Shown: positions 48,873 to 58,233 of the stretch, in pieces | How the letters are laid out: every line of letters starts with the position of its first letter | Position numbering within the stretch: the stretch's first letter is position 1 | DNA from: Corynebacterium marinum DSM 44953 | GTDB taxonomy: Bacteria > Actinomycetota > Actinomycetes > Mycobacteriales > Mycobacteriaceae | Assembly (NCBI RefSeq): GCF_000835165.1 | Contig: NZ_CP007790.1 | Coordinates: 1-64,000, forward strand | Direction: 5' to 3' | Length of the DNA stretch: 64,000 nucleotides | Position numbers and translations under genes: made by a program | Notes under the pieces: model-generated | Database searches by the model: none | The model's input: only the letters and a program-made list of their open reading frames with translations | Told to the model about the DNA's origin: nothing

Positions 48873-49084
48873 TGCTCAGCTACCGTTCTCTTATGTGACG
48901 TGGGTCATATAATGGTAGCAGACGTGAATCATCAGACCTGACCGGTTCCGCGCCCTTCCTGGGGCGTCGAGGTCCCTACAACCGCATCAGCCACCGCACT
49001 ATCCTGGAATGAGGCAGTCAATGATATGACGTGTCGCCCCGGGCGAAGCCCCAACGAGAGTCCCCAGGAGAGCGGAGTCCCAGC

Positions 49085-50578
49085 ATGGACCACAAGATTC
49101 CCACCATGCCGGTGAAGCGGAAGAAGTCCACCGCTCCGTACGTGGTGGCGCTCGACGTCGGGTCCACAGCCTCGCGGGGAGGGCTCTACGACGCCACGGG
49201 TCGCCCGGTCTCCGGGTCCAAGCAGCGGATCGCGCACGAGTTCAGCACGGCCGGCGACGGGACGAGCGTCATCGACGCAGACCAGGTCGTCGCCGAGTGT
49301 CGGGAGATCATCGACGAGATCGTGTGGTTCGCGCAGAACAAGGGGTTCGCCGACCAGATCGCCGGCGTTGCCATGGATTCCTTCGCGTCCTCGCTCGTCC
49401 TCGTCGGCGCCGACGGCAAGGCGCTGACTCCGTGCCTCACCTACGCCGATTCCCGTTCCCGGAAGCAGGTGCAGGAGCTGGGGGAGCGTATCGACGAATC
49501 CGCGTACCACGCCCGCACCGGCGTCCGGCTCCACAGCTCCTACCATCCGGCCCGCCTGCTGTGGCTGCAGAATGAGCACCCGGAGACCTTCGCGCGTGCG
49601 GAATCCGTCATGACGATCGGGGAGTACGTCTACCTCCGCCTGGCCGGCATCCGTGGCCTGGCCACCTCGGTGGCGGCGTGGTCGGGCATCGTCGATGTGC
49701 GCACCGGCGAGCTTGACCTGCCGGTTCTGGAGGCGTGCGGGGTTGCCCCGGAGTTGTTCTCGCCCATCGTCGACCCGGACCAGCCCGACCGTCCGACCTC
49801 CACCGGCTGGAAGGAGCTGAAGAAGGTCGACTGGTTCCATGCCATCCCCGACGGCTGGCCCTCCAACATCGGCCCCGGGGCGATCGACAGCTCAACCGTC
49901 GCCGTCGCCGCAGCCACCTCCGGCGCCGTGCGCGTGATCCTCGACGAATGCCCGACCGAGATCCCCTCCGGCCTGTGGTGCTACCGGCTCTCGCGAGATC
50001 GGTGGATCGTCGGCGGCGCCCTCAACGACGTCGGCCGCGCGGTCTCCTGGCTGGACGCCACCGTCGCCTCGCCCGGAGAGAATCTCGACGCGGTGCTGGC
50101 CGGACCCCCGCTGGCGGGCACCCCTGCTGTCCTCCCGTTCTTCAGCGGCGAGCGCGCCACCGGCTGGGCGGCCGGCGCCCGCGCGACCTTCCACGGAGTC
50201 ACCGCCGCCACCGGCCCGCAGGAACTGTGGCGGGGCGTGTTCGAGGGCATCGCCTTGTCCTACCGGCGGGTGTGGGACGAGCTCACCGCCGCCGGAGCAA
50301 GGCCGTCACGGGTGATCGCCTCCGGCCGTGTCTCGCTCGACCATCCCGCCTGGCTGCAGATGCTCGCCGACGCCCTCGAGGCCCCCGTCATCCCTCTGGC
50401 CATGAAGCGCGCGACGCTGCGCGGAACCGCCCTGATCGCGCTCGACACACTGGCACCCGGAGTGGAGAGGGCGACGCCACCTTTCGGGGAGGAATGGCGG
50501 CCCGTCGATAAGCATCTGCCCCATTACCGGCAGGCGATGGGCGACTTCGAGATGCTTTACGGCGTACTCGTCGCTTAA
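49085..50578 (+). CDS. FGGY-family sugar kinase (gluconokinase-like)
   Basis: 497 residues from ATG 49085, with AGGAGAG upstream. FGGY kinases phosphorylate sugars or polyols with ATP. Seen: VVALDVGSTASRGGLYD near 20 (phosphate loop with Asp/Ser), PCLTYADSRS near 123 (catalytic Asp), TGVRLHSSYHPARLLWLQNEHP near 145, LPFFSGERATGWAAGARATFHG near 355 (ATP part) and SGRVSLDHPAWLQMLAD near 423. The HSSYHP sequence fits gluconokinase-like members better than glycerol kinases. No transporter or regulator is adjacent, so the substrate is open. Confidence 0.87.
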   Translation: MDHKIPTMPVKRKKSTAPYVVALDVGSTASRGGLYDATGRPVSGSKQRIAHEFSTAGDGTSVIDADQVVAECREIIDEIVWFAQNKGFADQIAGVAMDSFASSLVLVGADGKALTPCLTYADSRSRKQVQELGERIDESAYHARTGVRLHSSYHPARLLWLQNEHPETFARAESVMTIGEYVYLRLAGIRGLATSVAAWSGIVDVRTGELDLPVLEACGVAPELFSPIVDPDQPDRPTSTGWKELKKVDWFHAIPDGWPSNIGPGAIDSSTVAVAAATSGAVRVILDECPTEIPSGLWCYRLSRDRWIVGGALNDVGRAVSWLDATVASPGENLDAVLAGPPLAGTPAVLPFFSGERATGWAAGARATFHGVTAATGPQELWRGVFEGIALSYRRVWDELTAAGARPSRVIASGRVSLDHPAWLQMLADALEAPVIPLAMKRATLRGTALIALDTLAPGVERATPPFGEEWRPVDKHLPHYRQAMGDFEMLYGVLVA

Positions 50579-50585
50579 CGGCCAT

Positions 50586-51020
50586 TCACTGGGTGGCCTC
50601 CGGCTCCATGCCGCGCTCCGCCATGACCTCCTTGACCAGGGTGAGCGCGTTGAGCACCCGCGGGAAACCGGCGTAGGGGAGGAGGTGGATCATGGTACCT
50701 ACGATCTTTTCCCTGGTCAGAACCACGTTGAAGCCGACGTTGATGTGCAGCTTCAGCTGGCGCTCCGTGCCCAGGGCGGCCAGGGAAGAGATGGTCACCA
50801 TCGTCTGCTCCTGCTGGGACAGGCTGTCGCGGGAATAGATGTCGCCGAAGGCGAAAGAGACGATGTCGTCGGAGAGCAGCGGGCCCAGGTCCTTGTACGA
50901 CTCGACGAGCTTGGCGTGGTCGCAGGTGTTGGACTGGCCGCCGGCGACCAGCTCCATCATGCGGTCGAGGCCCTTCTGGAAGCGCTCAGCGGTCCCGGGC
51001 GGGGGCCCCGCGTGCCTCAC
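50586..51020 (-). CDS. Carboxymuconolactone decarboxylase-family protein
   Basis: 144 residues from GTG 51020; a later ATG (MMELVAGGQSN) is possible, since no strong ribosome site precedes the GTG. The helical CMD domain is seen: LLSDDIVSFAFGDIYSRDSLSQQEQTMVTISSLAALG near 48-85 and LKLHINVGFNVVLTREKIVGTMIHLLPYAGFP near 90. The family includes AhpD-like peroxide-reducing proteins with a CxxC and a Cys-less branch. Only one Cys (NTCDHAK) is present, so an AhpD-type redox pair is absent. It converges on the FGGY kinase gene with a seven-base gap. Confidence 0.85.
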   Translation of the reverse strand: MRHAGPPPGTAERFQKGLDRMMELVAGGQSNTCDHAKLVESYKDLGPLLSDDIVSFAFGDIYSRDSLSQQEQTMVTISSLAALGTERQLKLHINVGFNVVLTREKIVGTMIHLLPYAGFPRVLNALTLVKEVMAERGMEPEATQ

Positions 51021-51228
51021 AGGGCGGCGGGTAGGGCGGACGAGGGCGTCGATAAGCGGGGCGGCTTCCCGGGACCGCCGCCGAGAACGACGGACCGGAC
51101 AATAATCAACGTCTAATAGGTCACGTTGCGTCGTAACCGGCCGGCGCAGGGAGGGGGCGGGCTAGTGTTCGAGACAGTACCGGCCCACTTGACCGGGGTG
51201 AATTCCTCCGTCGAAGCAAGGAAAAGTC

Positions 51229-52731
51229 ATGGTCACCAGTCCTGTCTCGTCCTCCCGATACTCCGCGCGCACCAGACCCTTCAACTGGGTCCTGCTCGTA
51301 CTCGGCGTCCTGCTCACCGCTCTGGGCCTGGGACTGAGCGCCGGCGGATTCGCCATCATGGGCGCCGAGGCAGCCCAGCGGGACGGCCAGTACCTGACCG
51401 GCCCTGCGCAGAGGTTCGAGTCCACCGGCCACGCCGTGACCACAGGTTCCCTCGTGATCGACCCGGGTGAGGCCGGCATGAGCGGCCTGCCGCCGCTCAA
51501 CGAGCTGGCCAGCATCCGGATCCGGGTGACTCCCGTCGTCCCGGACGAGGCGGTGTTCGTGGGCATCGCCGAGGCCGCCGACGTCTCCGGCTACCTCGAG
51601 GATGTCCCCCATTCGGCGGCGGGGGACGCCGCCTGGATGAACGGCGGGTCCCGCACAACGCAGTGGGACTGGCGCACCGGCGATGTTGACCCCGACCTCA
51701 GGGAGGTGTCCGGCAACCGGAGCCCGGAACCTCCGGAGCAGCAGGACTTCTGGGCAGTCTCCGCCAGCGGCGCCGGCGTCCAGGACATCACCTTCGACCT
51801 GCAGGAGGGGCAGTGGACACTGGTAGTGATGAACGCCGACGCCGACCGCCCGGTGTGGGTCGACGTGGAGGCCGACGTCCGCACCGGGCTGCTCGGGGCA
51901 GTCAATCCGGGGCTGCTGATCGCGGGCCTGATCGGACTGCTGCTCGGCATCCCGCTGCTGCTGTTCGGCACGGCGGGGCTGGGCCGGGACATCGCCCCCC
52001 GGGAACCGGTGGGGGACGCGGGAGTCGGGGGAGTTGGGCCCGTGCCACTGGGCCGCTCCCCGCTGACCTTCACCGGTTACCTCGACGAGGGCGTCTCCCG
52101 CGGGTTGTGGCTGGTCAAATGGCTGCTGGCCATTCCGCACTACCTGGTGCTGGGCCTGTTGTGGTTCGCATTGGTGGTCACCACCATCGCCGCCGGGCTG
52201 GCCATCCTGTTCACCGGCCGCTTCCCGCGGGCCTGGTTCAACTACAGCGTCGGCGTACTCCGCTGGAACTGGCGGGTGGGCTTCTACGCCTACTCGGCGC
52301 TGGGCACCGACCGCTACCCGCCCTTCACGCTGGCCGCGGGCGACTACCCTGCGGACCTCGACGTCGCTTACCCCGAGCGCCTCTCACGCGGACTGGTGCT
52401 GGTCAAGTGGTGGCTGCTGGCCATTCCGCACCTGCTGGTCGTGGCGCTGCTCACCGGCAGCGGCGGGATGCTGAGGCTCGAATCGGGCGACGGCGCCGGT
52501 GCCAGCCTGGACATGTCCCTGATTGGGTTGCTGGTACTCGTGGCGGCCGTGATCCTGCTGTTCACCGGCAGGTACCGCCGCGACATCTTCGACCTCATCG
52601 TCGGCCTCAACCGCTGGGTGTACCGGGTGTCCACTTATGTGCTTCTGCTGCGCGACGAGTACCCGCCGTTCCGCCTCGACCAGGGGCCGACGGAAGAACT
52701 GGTGGAGAAACAGGCGGCGGCGGGAAGCTGA
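51229..52731 (+). CDS. DUF4389 membrane protein
   Basis: 500 residues from ATG 51229. An N-terminal helix (WVLLVLGVLLTALGLGLSAG), an outer domain of about 170 residues (VTPVVPDEAVFVGIAEAADVSGYL), another helix pair (LLIAGLIGLLLGIPLLLFG near 225), and then a duplicated DUF4389 unit. Its repeats are RGLWLVKWLLAIPHYLVLGLLW and RGLVLVKWWLLAIPHLLVVALL, each followed by a TGRFPR/TGRYRR and an RVxFYAYxxxDxYPPF-type motif. The family is widespread in actinobacteria with no known function. Confidence 0.85.
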   Translation: MVTSPVSSSRYSARTRPFNWVLLVLGVLLTALGLGLSAGGFAIMGAEAAQRDGQYLTGPAQRFESTGHAVTTGSLVIDPGEAGMSGLPPLNELASIRIRVTPVVPDEAVFVGIAEAADVSGYLEDVPHSAAGDAAWMNGGSRTTQWDWRTGDVDPDLREVSGNRSPEPPEQQDFWAVSASGAGVQDITFDLQEGQWTLVVMNADADRPVWVDVEADVRTGLLGAVNPGLLIAGLIGLLLGIPLLLFGTAGLGRDIAPREPVGDAGVGGVGPVPLGRSPLTFTGYLDEGVSRGLWLVKWLLAIPHYLVLGLLWFALVVTTIAAGLAILFTGRFPRAWFNYSVGVLRWNWRVGFYAYSALGTDRYPPFTLAAGDYPADLDVAYPERLSRGLVLVKWWLLAIPHLLVVALLTGSGGMLRLESGDGAGASLDMSLIGLLVLVAAVILLFTGRYRRDIFDLIVGLNRWVYRVSTYVLLLRDEYPPFRLDQGPTEELVEKQAAAGS

Positions 52732-52769
52732 CCTGGGGCCGGATTCGAGGCGGCGTCGATAAGCGGCGC

Positions 52770-53996
52770 TCAGGCGCGGCGGCCGTGTACCGCGAAGTAG
52801 AGGACGGCAGCGGCGGCCGCGACGCCGGCGAGGGTCGCGTACATGGTGCCGTAGCCGGTGGCGGCGACGAGGGCGCCCAGCAGGATCGGGCCGAGACCGA
52901 GGCCGAGGTCCATGAACAGGAACAGCGTGGAAATGCCGGTGCCGATCTTCTCCCGGGGAACCGCGTTGACGGCGATGGCCTGGCAGGCGGGCATGAGCGT
53001 GCCGTAGCCGAGACCGGTCAGCGCGCCGGCGAGGACGACGTGCCAGTCTGCGGTGGCGAGGGCGAGCATCCCCAACGCAAGGATGAACAGTGCCAGACCG
53101 AGGTAGACGACGATGTTGTCACCGCGCTTGTCCTGCAGTCGGCCGAGGACGGGGCGCATGAGGAGCATCGGCACCGCGTAGGCCAGGAAGAACAGGCCGG
53201 CGCCGGTGAGCACCCCGCGTTCGACGGCGTAGCCGTTGAGGAAGGTGATCACGCCGCCGTAGGCGAGCCCGATGAGCAGCATGAAGGCGCCGATGGGGGC
53301 GACGGCCGGGTGGGCGATGTCGCGGAAGGAGAACCGGGGCCGGGTGGCCTTCTTCGCCTCGGCGATGGCCTGGCGCTGGGCGGCGGAGGGGCGGAGGAAG
53401 ATGCTGAGCGCCAGGGCGAGCACGGCGATGGCCAGGCTGGCGATGAAGAGGATGTCGTAGGTGAAGGCGCCGACCAGTGCCAGGCCGAGGGCAGGTCCGA
53501 CTGCGGTCGCCAGGGTGGAGGTGAGCGCGAAGTAGCCGGTTCCTTCGGCGCGGCGCCGGGAAGGGATGGCGGTCTGCGCGATCGCCATGAGTGCCGTGCT
53601 GGCGAAGGCGTACGCGCAGCCGTGGACGATGCGCACGGCGATGAGCAGGGGGAGGGAATCCACGACCAGATACAGGGTGGACGTCAGCGCTATCACTACG
53701 GCGGAGACGAGCAGGACCGGCCGTTTTCCCAGCGTGTCGATGACATAGCCGCAGAAGATCCGCCCGAGCGTGGCGCCGATGACGAATGAGCTCGCCGCGA
53801 GACCGCTGGCGGTCTGTGAGGCGGCGAACTCCCGGACGGCGTAGAGCGCGATGGTGGTCACCAGCAGATAGAAGAGCAGGTACTGGAGGAAGTTGACCAC
53901 CCAGGCCAGCACGAAGGTGGGGGAGATCAGGCGCTCACGTGCGGTGGAGTCGACTTTCGGGGTGCGTTCCTGCCGGCTGTCGTCGTCGACTGTCAA
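52770..53996 (-). CDS. MFS transporter
   Basis: 408 residues from TTG 53996 (LTVDDDSRQERTP), chosen because GAGGAGAA lies five bases upstream; the GTG further out at 54047 has none. Twelve membrane helices. The MFS loop motif is GRIFCGYVIDTLGKRPVLL near 80, with a second in GRLQDKRGDNIVVYL near 285. The N-terminus (ISPTFVLAWVVNFLQYLLFYLLV) is typical of drug/metabolite proton antiporters. Substrate unknown. It ends 38 bases from the convergent DUF4389 gene, the gap containing a GTCGATAAGC copy. Confidence 0.87.
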   Translation of the reverse strand: MTVDDDSRQERTPKVDSTARERLISPTFVLAWVVNFLQYLLFYLLVTTIALYAVREFAASQTASGLAASSFVIGATLGRIFCGYVIDTLGKRPVLLVSAVVIALTSTLYLVVDSLPLLIAVRIVHGCAYAFASTALMAIAQTAIPSRRRAEGTGYFALTSTLATAVGPALGLALVGAFTYDILFIASLAIAVLALALSIFLRPSAAQRQAIAEAKKATRPRFSFRDIAHPAVAPIGAFMLLIGLAYGGVITFLNGYAVERGVLTGAGLFFLAYAVPMLLMRPVLGRLQDKRGDNIVVYLGLALFILALGMLALATADWHVVLAGALTGLGYGTLMPACQAIAVNAVPREKIGTGISTLFLFMDLGLGLGPILLGALVAATGYGTMYATLAGVAAAAAVLYFAVHGRRA

Positions 53997-54163
53997 TGAA
54001 GTTCTCCTCGTGGATGTTGCTGCGTGTAGCGAAAATGATATTCCCAATAATGGCCAGGAACAATCCGCGGGAGGGGAATCGTGTGTCTGTGTGGCATCAG
54101 GGGAGGGGCGGGGGTTTCACGTGGAACATCCCGGGGCATTGGCGGGAAGGTCCATGAGGGCGC

Positions 54164-54193
54164 AAAAAGGCCCAGCCCGTGGGGGCTGGGCCT
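54164..54193 (-). terminator. Terminator of the 54.2-kb M23 peptidase gene
   Basis: AGGCCCAGCCC and GGGCTGGGCCT pair around four bases. Read leftward they are followed by TTTTTGCG, 15 bases after the gene. Confidence 0.92.
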
Positions 54194-54207
54194 GTGGGAG
54201 CGGCAGG

Positions 54208-55035
54208 TTAGAAGGAGATGCCGTGCTGGGCGAACCAGCCGACCGGGTCGACGGCGCCGGCGCCGCCGGGGTGGATCTCGAAGTGCAGGTGGGAGCCGGT
54301 GGAGAAGCCTTCGCTGCCCATGCCCGCGATCTGCTGGCCGGCGGTGACGCTCTGGCCGACGGACACGGCCAGGGTGGACATGTGGCCGTAGACGGAGACG
54401 GATCCGTCGCTGTGCTGGATACGGATCCAGTTGCCGTAGCCGGAGGCCGGGCCGGAGTCGATGACGGTGCCGTCCATGATCGCGAGAATCGGGGTCCCGA
54501 TGGCGTTGGCGATGTCGATGCCGGCGTGGAGAGTGCCCCAGCGCATGCCGTAACCGGAGGTGAAGGTTCCCTGCGCGGGGCTCACGACGGCGCCGGAAGC
54601 GGTCTGTGCCGCATGGGCCGGAGCGGCGGGGGCTGCGGCTGCCTGGGCGGCTGAGGCAGCGGCAGCTACGGCGGCCGCTGCCTCCTCGGCCTCTGCCTGG
54701 GCCGCAGCGGCGCGCTCGGCGCTGAACGCGACGGCCTTGTCCAGCTGCTCGTCGATGTTGGCCACCGGCTTGTACTCGGAGATCTCCAGGATCTGCGGCG
54801 ATGCGGCCACGGCCGGCGACTGGTCGGCGTCGCTGGTCAGCTGGTAGTCGACGTCGACGGCCTGCGGGGAGGGCTCCGGGGAGGCCTGCAGAGTGGCGGC
54901 GGCTGCGCCGCCGACGCCGGCGGAGGACACCGCACCGGCGGTGAGGGCCACCAGGGCGAAGCGCTTACGGGTTGCCTGGGCGGTGGAGATCCTGCGGTGA
55001 CGGGCTGCAGTCGACCGCTGAGTGTTGTTGAGAAT
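54208..55035 (-). CDS. Secreted M23-family peptidase, apparent ATT start
   Basis: 275 residues if read from ATT 55035. The frame contains RHRRISTAQATRKRFALVALTAG, equivalent to RHRKTSTLQTARRRFALSAVVAG of the paralogue at 35 kb, but no ATG, GTG or TTG precedes it. AGGAGT lies seven bases before ATT, which starts I/M-LNNTQRSTAAR. The first ordinary codon, GTG 54951, would drop the basic n-region of the signal peptide. A long Ala/Glu-rich, probably coiled-coil stretch (ERAAAAQAEAEEAAAAVAAA) follows. The M23 domain has HAGID and HLHFE zinc ligands and ends WFAQHGISF. Peptidoglycan hydrolysis outside the cell is inferred. Confidence 0.88.
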   Translation of the reverse strand: MLNNTQRSTAARHRRISTAQATRKRFALVALTAGAVSSAGVGGAAAATLQASPEPSPQAVDVDYQLTSDADQSPAVAASPQILEISEYKPVANIDEQLDKAVAFSAERAAAAQAEAEEAAAAVAAAASAAQAAAAPAAPAHAAQTASGAVVSPAQGTFTSGYGMRWGTLHAGIDIANAIGTPILAIMDGTVIDSGPASGYGNWIRIQHSDGSVSVYGHMSTLAVSVGQSVTAGQQIAGMGSEGFSTGSHLHFEIHPGGAGAVDPVGWFAQHGISF

Positions 55036-55388
55036 GGAATTACTCCTGTCGTGCTGCCGGCGAGGCGGTCCGGGCTCGTGTTACATCCGTGAGCACGTCG
55101 TGACCGATTCGTTATTGATGGGCGTCACGCTACCGATTCGACTGCATGCATGCAAGTCATGTATGGGGCAGGAGCTCTCTACTGGGGTCCGAAATGTGGA
55201 AAATGGTGGGAAGCCGGATATTTTCCCAGTTCCGATGCCAAGGTGGACAGGATTTTATGTCAGACGGCCATGTAGTTCACAGGTTCTTGTGCGGTGCCGG
55301 GGGTGACGGCGGAGACAGCCGGACAAGCGGGAGAGGCCCCGCCGGACCCGGTGGGGGTCGGCGGGGCCTCATCGGCGTGCGTCAGGAA
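55036..55388. other. Upstream region of the M23 gene and 3' side of the PRC gene
   Basis: 353 bases without a gene. It should hold the leftward promoter of the M23 gene and contains the PRC/DUF2382 terminator. An AT-rich part at 55190-55275 is otherwise featureless. Confidence 0.4.
55333..55370 (-). terminator. Hairpin after the PRC/DUF2382 gene
   Basis: GAGGCCCCGCCG and CGGCGGGGCCTC form a perfect 12-bp stem. No T-run follows on the minus strand, so termination is probable rather than certain. Confidence 0.6.
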
Positions 55389-56291
55389 TTAACGGCGCGG
55401 GGTGCGGCCTTCGGAACCGGGGTCGAAACCGGCGTCGGCATCGCCGTCGACGTCGAGTTCCTCGCGGGCGACGTCCTCGCGGACGGTCTCGGTGTCGCGG
55501 ACGGTCTCCTTGTGCAGGCTGACCTCCTCCACCGGGACGGTTTCCTTGGTGACGTTGACGCGTTCCTCGGACAGGGACACGGTGGTCTCCTCCTCGCCGA
55601 GGGCACCGCCGCGATCGCCGCGGTCGGCGCGGTCACCGTCGACCGGAGTGCGCTCGATGCGCAACTCCTCACGCTCCACGGGGACCTCGACGGTCTGGGT
55701 GTCGTGGACGACGTGCTTGCGCAGACGCACCTCACCGGTCTGGACGTTCTCCTTGTCCACGTTCACGCGCTCCTCGGACAGCGTCATCGAGTCCGCGTCC
55801 GTGGTGGTGTCCACGTCGGCGCCGGTATGTCCACCGATACGATCATCGGTGCGGTCGTATGCGGCGCCGCCGGCGAGGCCCGCCGCTCCCGCTCCCGCGC
55901 CCGCTCCCGCTCCGGCCACGTCACGGCCGGCCGGGCGGTCACGGTCGTGGTCGCCGGCGTCGTAGGTCTCGACGTTCTGGGTGCCCTCGAGGCCGTAGTG
56001 GCGGTAGATGACGGCCTGGTCCTCGTCGGACAGGTGGGCGTCGTCGTCGATGTTCGGGGCGTCCTGGATACGGTCCTTGGTGAAGGCCAGTCGGAGTTCC
56101 TCGCCCGTGAGCTGGTGGCCGCGCAGCGGCACCAGGCTGGAGCTCATGCCGAACAGGCCGTGGCCGACCTCGACGAAGTCGGGCTGGCCGGTGGAGTCGT
56201 TGATGTACACCTGCTTGACCGAGCCCAGCTTGTCGCCGCTCTTGTCGTAGGCGGTGGCGTTTGCGAGATCCTGAATGTTGCGGTTTACCAT
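55389..56291 (-). CDS. PRC-barrel and DUF2382 stress protein
   Basis: 300 residues from ATG 56291 (MVNRNIQDLANATAYDKSGDKLGSVKQVYIND). The PRC-barrel domain covers about 1-95. A Gly/Ala/Asp-rich flexible middle (AGAGAGAGAAGLAGGAAYDRTDD) follows. Then come two DUF2382 units, both with LSEERVNVxKExV and a pattern ending REELRIERTP/REELDVDGDA. Proteins with this layout are found in actinobacteria and Deinococcus and are associated with dehydration or radiation stress by family. No enzyme motif is present. The GGAGTG ribosome site lies just upstream. Confidence 0.88.
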   Translation of the reverse strand: MVNRNIQDLANATAYDKSGDKLGSVKQVYINDSTGQPDFVEVGHGLFGMSSSLVPLRGHQLTGEELRLAFTKDRIQDAPNIDDDAHLSDEDQAVIYRHYGLEGTQNVETYDAGDHDRDRPAGRDVAGAGAGAGAGAAGLAGGAAYDRTDDRIGGHTGADVDTTTDADSMTLSEERVNVDKENVQTGEVRLRKHVVHDTQTVEVPVEREELRIERTPVDGDRADRGDRGGALGEEETTVSLSEERVNVTKETVPVEEVSLHKETVRDTETVREDVAREELDVDGDADAGFDPGSEGRTPRR

Positions 56292-56504
56292 CGTGCACTC
56301 CTTTAACTCGTTGTCGCGGTCGTCCGGGGTGCGTGCCGTGCGTGGCCCGCGGTCCCGGTCAACTGCTTTGACTGCTTCGGGGTGGTGCACCGCCAGCCTA
56401 GGAACGCTCCGCCCGGAATTCCATGCTTCTCAGCTAATGGATATGGATCCGTAACTTTTCCCGCATTCAATACACAGGAACCGGGCTGCGCGGACAGGGA
56501 CGCC

Positions 56505-56538
56505 GGAGCGCCGCCCGGGATCCCCGGGGCGGCGCTCC
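56505..56538 (-). terminator. Terminator of the PhoX-like gene
   Basis: GGAGCGCCGCCC pairs with GGGCGGCGCTCC around a GGGATCCCCG loop, 35 bases beyond the stop. There is no T-run in the leftward direction. Confidence 0.65.
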
Positions 56539-56573
56539 GTATTCAGCTCGGGTCTCAGGACACGCCTGTTGTC

Positions 56574-57917
56574 TTACAGGGCGCCGTTCTCCCACGGGCC
56601 GGTGATGGCGTAGGTGATGCCGGGGTTCTGCACGTTGAAGAACAGGATCCTGCCGTCCGGGCTGAACGTGGCGCCGGCGACCTCGCTGTTGTTGTTGGAG
56701 TTCAGTTCCGCGAGGTCGAAGATCTGGCCGTCGAGGGTCACGCCGCGCAGCAGGTTCTTGCCTGCGCCGTCCTCGCACAGCACGAGGGCGTTGGTGTTCG
56801 GGGAGACGCAGAGGTTGTCCGGGCTCTGCAGGACCTCGGGGTCGGTGGACTCGTAGGTCAGCTCGAGCTGGCCGCCGGAGTTGCCCCGCGGGGTGTAGCG
56901 CCAGACCTGGCCCAGGCCCGCGTCGCCGCCGCTGGTGGAGACGATATAGATGGAACCGTCGCCGTACCAGGCGCCCTCGAGGCGGGCGAAGAGCGCGCCG
57001 CCCTGCTCGTAGCCCTGCTTGAACACGGCGAGGGAATCGGTGCTGTCCGGATCCGGATCCTTGATGTCGACCCAGGTGACCGGCAGGGGCTTGCCTGCGC
57101 GCTGGCTGATGCTGGTGTCGAACTTGGGCTGGGCCTTGATGGCCATCATCTGCAGCTTGCCGCCGGCGGTCAGGTCATTGCGGTCGTTGGGGACGAAGCG
57201 GTAGAAGCCGGAGGTGCCGCGGTCCTCGGTCTCGTAGACGATGCCGGTCTCCGGGTCGATGGCCACGGCCTCATGGGTGAAGCGGCCCATCTCCTTGATC
57301 GGGACGGCGTCGACGGGGGAGGTGGCGTCGGCCGGGACCTCGAAGACGTAGCCGTGCGGGTGCGCGACGTCCAGGCCGGTGAAGGTCTCCTCGCAGGTCA
57401 GCCAGGTTCCAGCGGGGGTGGGGCCGCCGGCGCAGTTGCGGATGGTGCCGGTCAGCGAAGGGTACGCGGACACGAGCTCCATCTTGTTCGGATCGAAGAC
57501 CAGGTTGGTCGTGCCGCCGCCGGCGTTCGGGTCGTAGGAGTTGGCGCCGAAGGCCGCGCCCTGCGACCGCTCGTGGTTGCGGACCAGGTTGATCATGCCG
57601 TTCGCGCCGGCGAAGGCGGCCATGCCGTCATGCATGTTCGGCGTCGGCGTCCCGTCGCTCATCAGGGTGCCGGTCTGGCCGAAGGCCACGTAGGAGAAGC
57701 CGGCGGGCAGGAGCAGCTCGCCGCCCGGGGCCGGCTGCAGCGGGCCGTAGCCGCCGTTGTCGGGTGCCTGCATGGTGTCGACGCCGCGCCCGCGGCCTTC
57801 GGCGGCCAGCGCGGCGTTGCCCATCAGGGCGGAGAGGACGCCTGCGGCGCCCAGTGCTCCGCCGGCCTTCAGGAATCCGCGGCGCCCGAAGGCGGGCTGC
57901 TGCTGTGATGCGTTCAT
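56574..57917 (-). CDS. Tat-exported PhoX-like (DUF839) protein
   Basis: 447 residues from ATG 57917. The twin-arginine signal RRGFLKAGGALGAAGVLSALMG is near 12-35. The rest is a beta-propeller-like PhoX/DUF839 fold: PNMHDGMAAFAG and LVRNHERSQG near 95-115, TWLTCEETFTGL near 168, GRFTHEAVAIDPETGIVYETEDRG near 205, and EGAWYGDGSIYIVSTSGGD near 320, LVLCEDGAGKN near 395. PhoX alkaline phosphatases fold in the cytoplasm with iron and calcium before Tat export. Conserved CEE, HE and EDRG residues fit the metal site. Phosphatase activity is inferred. No Pho box found upstream. Confidence 0.9.
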   Translation of the reverse strand: MNASQQQPAFGRRGFLKAGGALGAAGVLSALMGNAALAAEGRGRGVDTMQAPDNGGYGPLQPAPGGELLLPAGFSYVAFGQTGTLMSDGTPTPNMHDGMAAFAGANGMINLVRNHERSQGAAFGANSYDPNAGGGTTNLVFDPNKMELVSAYPSLTGTIRNCAGGPTPAGTWLTCEETFTGLDVAHPHGYVFEVPADATSPVDAVPIKEMGRFTHEAVAIDPETGIVYETEDRGTSGFYRFVPNDRNDLTAGGKLQMMAIKAQPKFDTSISQRAGKPLPVTWVDIKDPDPDSTDSLAVFKQGYEQGGALFARLEGAWYGDGSIYIVSTSGGDAGLGQVWRYTPRGNSGGQLELTYESTDPEVLQSPDNLCVSPNTNALVLCEDGAGKNLLRGVTLDGQIFDLAELNSNNNSEVAGATFSPDGRILFFNVQNPGITYAITGPWENGAL

Positions 57918-58233
57918 CTGCTTATATCCTCACTGGATCATTCTGGCGGTTGTGTCCCGCCCGTGTAATTCAAACGGTCAATCGATAGTTTTAGGCGAAT
58001 TGGCCGCTGGGCATTCATGTGAGCGCCCCCCGGTGCCGCCGAGCCCCCGACCCCAGGCGAGATACTGAAAAAAACCTTAAAGAGTGGGTGCGGTGAGGAC
58101 TTTAACAAAGGTTGGTATGACCTGCAGGGTGAGCGAAATTGCTGCTGGTGGGGTATTTTCTCCCGATTCCCCGGTCGCACCGATACTGATGCTCCGGCAT
58201 CCGGACCCCCGGAAATTGGCTACGCTGAGCGGC
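57918..58233. other. Divergent spacer between PhoX-like and CHY zinc-finger genes
   Basis: 316 bases. It should hold promoters in both directions. The middle (57960-58130) is AT-rich, including an A-run at 58069-58075. No gene is supported; the frame before the CHY start lacks its motifs. Confidence 0.4.
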
